64,000 nucleotides of DNA from Epiperipatus broadwayi (Eukaryota > Onychophora > Udeonychophora > Euonychophora > Peripatidae), in contig JAQFVV010000112.1 of the NCBI GenBank assembly GCA_028023455.1, positions 808,001 to 872,000 of the forward strand. Reading direction: 5' to 3'. Positions 59,112 through 64,000 of this stretch are shown one piece after another (within the stretch, counting starts at the first letter, position 1; the number at the start of each line of letters is the position of its first letter). Both the position numbers and the translations under genes were made by a program. A model generated the notes under the pieces. It saw only the letters and a program-made list of their open reading frames with translations. It searched no databases and had not been told where the DNA came from.

Positions 59112-61298
59112 TGTAACAATCCGGATAAGATAGACTTATGTAAACTGCACTACAGTGTGCCATCTAGGCATTTGAACCTAGAAAAATTTATAAAGTAGGC
59201 AGATATGTAAGTCAAAAAAAAAAATTTTTTTTTTTTAAACATTTTGATTCCGGTCATTAGCCCATGTCACTAGCTCAGTGGAATAGCAGAGATTTAATAC
59301 TATAATACCTTATCTAATTATAATTTCAATATTAAAAAATAAATAAACTAAGCCACTGCCAGTAATTAGCATACAAACATTTATTTATGCACATATATAT
59401 AAGATTGAAAATTGTTTTAGTATCAGTTTACATTTTAACATTTAACATTATTTTTAACTTTACTTTAGATTTTAAATTACATTTTAATTTCTATTATATT
59501 ATAAGTTTACATTTTAATTAAGTTCGCACAGATGGGATTATAAAAGCTTGTTTTAATATGTTGCATATAGATCGGTTACATAGATTACAACGGTCAAAAA
59601 CATTTCAAAATCAACATAAACGATCAAAATATAAAATCATTGATACCGACAATTGCAGAGGGAAATTTATAAGTAACCCAATAGTATTCACCATAAGATA
59701 CTTGCATTGTCACCAATAACTTAAAAGACATCCGAATAAATACATTTTAGATACTCACCGTAAGGTATCATTATTTATCGAATGTCTATATATTTTGATC
59801 AAATATGAAAACCCAAAACATACTTAACCAATAACCAATCCATGCAAACGTCTATAAACAACTTAAATTTAATGCATTTTTGTTTAGTGTCGAGTATGAA
59901 TAGACTACATAGATTTGCATTTGAAAATAAACATTCTATCCCTATTTAACCTTAGGCTAAAATTCGTAGTCAAACTGGCATCAATCCATCTGATATATCG
60001 ATGTATTCAATATAATACGAAATACGGTGGCACAAAAAGTTAAGAGAAGAAATTGCCTCTCTTCAGATAGGAATATTACATCTATCTGACAAGAAGGGCA
60101 ATAAAACAAAAACTCCATAGAAAGGAACTGCGGTATCTGACTTATAATTCCTTCCATAGGCAAACGGAAGTGTGCGGCATATGAAGCGATTCTGCCCGTA
60201 GCGAATCCATATTACATCTACTAATCACACCAATATATCCAATCCATTGACCCAATTCAACCACGAAACAAATAACCTAAGATTACCCTCCCCTAATATA
60301 ACTTTACAAATCTATACAGCCATTCACACCCGACTTAAGTTTAACATTTTTATAATTTAACTTAACAGAAAACAGAAATCATAATAAAACTTAAAGAACA
60401 AAAAAATAAATAAATGGAAATGATTTTAAATATATATAAAAAAAGAAATACATCAAATAACATTATTAATAAATTAAGTTGGTCAGATAGGATAATATTG
60501 CAATCATTTAAATATGGAAAGTTTTAATTTAATGTTCATTATTTATAAAGTTCTTACGGTTTAAAACAGTTCATCTTTATCCGTTGCTTGCCATGAACAT
60601 GAATTCCCACGCCGTCCTAAGATTGGTATTCTGTTGGCCGATTTATTTATCCATCCGGAGGTTTTTGCTTTAACTGGTCCTCAATGTAGAAAAACGATAG
60701 TTCATTTCTCTTTCTTTCTTAGCAAAACTGAAGGGATTGAAGAGTGCGTCTTTTCAATCCCTTCTCCTTCACTTCTGCACTAACACATATCTGTCCTCTC
60801 TCAATAATAATCAATAACTAACTAATTAATAATTTTCAAACTTGTCCTTTTATACATAACTTTAGGATCCAATGGACGTTACATCATCGTTGATGATGAT
60901 CCTTCCGTTGAGGTCCGATTTACCTGATGAATTTCTTTCATTGGCCATTCTGTTCCTATTGTTTTCCTATCTGACCATTGCTTATACATTTTAGATGCCC
61001 AAGGCTAGTTTACTAATTAAAATAATCATTTCCATTTTACAAAAGATTAATTAATCTGTTTTCAAACTTAAACATATATTTTTATCTCTAAATCTTTTCT
61101 GAAAATTTAGTTTTAAAATACTTTTTCTTTAATAAAGTTTTATTTTAATAATTATTTATCTGTGCGATTTTATATATATGCGAGTTTAAGATGATTTTTT
61201 TATTTTAATTCTTAAAAAAGAAATTTTTATTGGCGAACTTTTTTTTTTTATATGTTTACTAATAAAAAATAATGTAACGTACGTATGTGCCCATTACA
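59112..61298 (-). mobile_element. Possible solo LTR (minus orientation)
   Basis: On the minus strand the segment begins TGTAATGGGCACATACG and ends GGATTGTTACA, with TG...CA termini and a short terminal inversion (TGTAA/TTACA). It sits between two (TA)n tracts, so a target duplication cannot be read. A minus-strand TATAAAAGG lies at about 60846-60854 and AATAAA at about 60640-60650, a plausible promoter and poly(A) order. The length (2.2 kb) is long for a solo LTR and no internal coding region is present, so this is tentative. Confidence 0.3.
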
Positions 61299-61300
<2 letters not shown>

Positions 61301-61364
<64 letters not shown>

Positions 61365-61386
61365 ATATAATTAATATATATATATA
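61301..61386. repeat. (TA)n tract
   Basis: Long imperfect TA repeat with small interruptions. Confidence 0.9.
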
Positions 61387-61714
61387 TGATATCCAGATAT
61401 AGATGGTAAATAACTTTGCATAGCATTAACACATGTTAAAGTGATTTTTTTTATATTATTGTTATTCATTCCATTCATACTCTTGCAGATATTAATTAAG
61501 CAATACCCATGTCCTTCCTTTATAAAATTTAGTCAGAAGTTATTTTGATTTGTTCAACAAATTCATAAAACATTAAGTTATTCATGTAAAAATATTAATC
61601 TCACCAAAATAAAAAAATTCTGTCTCATCACTTAGCAACCACCCTTTCTTGGTTTTACATAAATTTGCTCACACTTTTTTTTTGTACAATGAAATAAAGT
61701 TTATTCATTATGAT

Positions 61715-62575
61715 AAAATAATCATAATAATATAATATTAAGTCATCTATGCACTTTACTACTGTTTCACTATGCCAGGGGTGGGCAATTGTTTTGGCCA
61801 GGTGGAGGGCCGCATTGGGAGCCACTTTGTGGAAGTAAAGATTAATGGAAAGCCACATCTTTTTTCATAACACAATAAACACACTGCTTTATTCCCTGTA
61901 TTACCAAAGAAATATTTGTTTGTCCATTCTTTACTAACACATGACATTCGTCACCGATTTTACATTTTTTCGGAGGGTTCATTGTTTCACTAAAGTTGGA
62001 AATATGTATATTTGCTAATGCAAAGACAAAATTGTAATTAACCAGATCAACTGGAAAAGCACTGCACATCGTATCTACACTGTGCATGTGTATTGATGTG
62101 GCCATCCTAGTGAAAAAAAAGAGATGAATCTTTGGTTGCACATGGGAAGGAAATCTCAGTTCAAGACAGATTTTTCTGATTGTCTTAGCGGGCCACATAA
62201 AAACTCTTAGCAGGCCATTATTTGCTTACCCCTGCACTATGCATTAATTATCACTCTCTTTGACAGTTTTTATTGCCCCAGCAATCTTATTCAGAACATT
62301 GCTGGAGCAATCAAAACTGTCAAAGAGGGTGGTCATTAAAGCATTGTGAAACAATAAAGTTTTGAAGAAGATTTCTGGGGCAATCAAAACTGCCAAAGAG
62401 AGTGATAATTAAAGCATTGTGAAACAGTAGTAAAGTGCATAGTTGAAAGTTCTGAAGAAGATTGCTGGAGCAATCAAAACTGTCAAAAAGGGTGGTAATT
62501 AAAGCATTGGAAAACAGTAATAAATTACATAGATGAATTAATATTAGATTAGCTAATATTATATTATATACATTT
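61715..62575. repeat. Imperfect palindrome with three tandem units, split by a hAT element
   Basis: Three tandem units (about 62299-62372, 62373-62461, 62462-62530) share GGAGCAATCAAAACTGTCAA and AATTAAAGCATTG. An inverted version lies on the left (GACAGTTTTTATTGCCCCAG, 62259-62282, and CATCTATGCACTTTACTACT before the hAT). Removing the hAT restores a continuous left arm. Confidence 0.65.
61776..62234 (-). mobile_element. hAT element remnant with BED-like zinc-finger start
   Basis: The ends CAGGGGTGGGCAA and TTTGCTTACCCCTG are inverted, and CACTATGC is duplicated exactly on both sides (61768-61775 and 62235-62242), the 8-bp signature of hAT transposons. On the minus strand, VSKEWTNKYFF and GNKAVCLLCYEK (about 61935-61860) match the N-terminal zinc-finger text of the GTF2IRD2/ZBED5-like hAT group (a W-T-x-K-Y-F-F strand, then C-x2-C). 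Only the first part of the transposase is present, so the copy is non-autonomous. Confidence 0.75.
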
Positions 62576-63688
62576 GACAATGCAATAAGAAAGATAAAAT
62601 AATCATTTTTTTATTTTAATTCAAATAAAATATTTCTTTTAAAATTAAGATGCATAAAACTTTTTTAAATGTTTCATTTATATTTACATTTATTCTTGCA
62701 TTCATTCTGATTTTGAACCAATTTCTACCTATTTTTTTAAATTATCTCGACTATTTTAATATTAACTATATTAAACTTTGTATAAACAAATAATTTCTTA
62801 TTGTTTTTTTTTATTTGCAATTTAATTTATGAATAGATATGTGATGGATTTACATGTTATATATTAATTAAAAACTATTGTTATATATAAATAGATCATG
62901 CTTTATCTATTTCAAGGTCATTTATGTGCTCTTACACATTAAAAATAATATTTTAGAATAAATTATTAGAAGAAATAATATAATAGGTAACAATAAAATT
63001 GTTTTAAAGATTTTTATTATAACTGGTTAAATTTAAAAAAACGAAATAATAAACTTTATAAAATAGATTAAAATAGTGGAGCTATTATTCTTATCAAACA
63101 TTTAAGTTAGAATTGGAAAAAAAGTACTTAAACAAATGTGTATTAAAATTTGTATTTGAACAAGTGTTTACTGCAAAAACAATATAATTAAATATATTAA
63201 TTATAAAGAAAATACATTTTAAAAAGTTTAATTAAAAATCTAATTTTGGTTTAAATGAAAAAAGTAAATAAGGAGATTAAAAAGGTTAAGATTGATTTCT
63301 AATTTTAAAGTTATATTTTTGTGTTGGAAGATAAAAGGGTTTGAAAAGAAGGTTTAATCACTTAAAGATAAAATAATTTAACCCGATGTCAAATTTCAAT
63401 CAATTAAATAATTAATGTATTTCAGTAATTAAATGTAATTAAAATATACTGAGATTACCAAGATTAGGTAAAATATACACATTCTGGATTCTTGATTCTC
63501 ATTCCAATCTTCCTAAGAGTCCATTATTATGATCGGCTAGAAAAAAAGAAAGACATCAGCTGCCTAAAGTCTATCTTGAATCTAACATAAATGAACCTGA
63601 AATGCTATTTTTAAAGAAATCCATTCTCTGAATGCAACAAAAAATGATAGCTAAACAACAAATGTCTCCACAAAAGTGCTTCAGTCAA
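62576..63688. other. Intergenic, nothing recognised
   Basis: Very A+T-rich sequence without repeats or coding features I can name. Confidence 0.4.
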
Positions 63689-63689
63689 G

Positions 63690-63765
63690 TGTAGGTGGCC
63701 TAGTGATTAGCATAACTGCCTTCCAGGTAGCTGGCCGTCAATGCATTTGATATATGAAAAAAAAA
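63690..63765 (+). repeat. tRNA-derived SINE head with short A tail
   Basis: GGTGGCCTAGTGATTAGCAT is a good A-box region, and CTGCCTTCCAGGTAG resembles a tRNA anticodon arm. The B box is degraded and the piece ends in a run of A. Confidence 0.45.
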
Positions 63766-63970
63766 AGTACTTCAGACAAAACTTATATCAGAGAAGAGAA
63801 ATCTCTTCCCATTTAAGAAATTGATAAAGGGCAGTACGGCCATATTTTGGAAAAGAAAGAAAAATAATAATAAATTAAACCAAATAATACAGATCATTGA
63901 GGGAAAAAAGTCATATAAATTAAGAAGCTTCACACTGAACTGCAGAAAAAACTCCAACTTAGAAACATCT

Positions 63971-64000
63971 CAAATTATGTAAGGAAGGTATAGAAAATAT
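63971..64000 (+). mobile_element. CR1/L2-like LINE, start of a truncated copy (copy E, cut by window edge)
   Basis: The last 30 bases encode LCKEGIENI, the zinc-knuckle region of copy A (about 667-693). The text before it does not match the LINE, so the copy is 5'-truncated there and continues beyond the window. Confidence 0.6.

Overview
This is a strongly A+T-rich eukaryotic window, almost certainly from an animal. It contains one spliced protein gene with GT-AG introns, CR1/L2-type LINEs, Penelope-like retroelements (PLEs), hAT-type and other inverted-repeat elements, tRNA-derived SINE heads and many (TA)n and (AAT)n microsatellites. The base composition and repeat mix suggest an invertebrate. 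I could not place it more precisely from sequence alone. No bacterial operons, CRISPR arrays or rRNA genes are visible.

The only host gene I can support lies on the minus strand from 44163 to 7522. I assembled it by eye from five exons (43921-44163, 36161-36394, 25502-25608, 14966-15100, 7522-7672). All four introns have GT-AG ends and compatible phases, and the product is 289 residues. It has an N-terminal membrane anchor and the fold signature of the SDR16C short-chain dehydrogenases (RDH10 / SDR16C5 / HSD17B11 group). Nearly every catalytic landmark is substituted: TGxxxGxG reads TAVGDTLG, NNAG reads NNAS, the catalytic Ser is Thr, and YxxxK reads FxxxN. The frame is open throughout, so it looks like an SDR pseudoenzyme rather than an obvious dead gene. 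This is the main result of the window.

Layout. 1-1016: 3' end of a CR1/L2-like LINE (+). 2436-6325: a long decayed LINE of the same family (-) with PHD-finger, coiled-coil and esterase remnants, interrupted by a foldback insertion. 7400-44163: the SDR gene. Its 7-10.5 kb introns hold two more LINE copies, several foldback elements, a TIR element, SINE fossils, a ~750-bp repeat present twice, and microsatellites. 45208-48791: a composite foldback element, a hAT-like element, a TIR element and a small MITE. 49095-50354: a 5'-truncated PLE (-) with an intact 356-codon RT/GIY-YIG frame. 55568-59017: a nearly complete but broken PLE (+) with two pLTRs, each carrying a tRNA-like module and a hammerhead-like core, bounded by 14-bp target-site duplications. 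59112-61298: a possible solo LTR. 61715-62575: a palindrome split by a hAT element. 63971-64000: the start of another truncated LINE.

The mobile elements do not form a pathway with the gene. They record repeated insertion into its introns and flanks. Several insertions can be dated relative to each other by nesting and target-site duplications.
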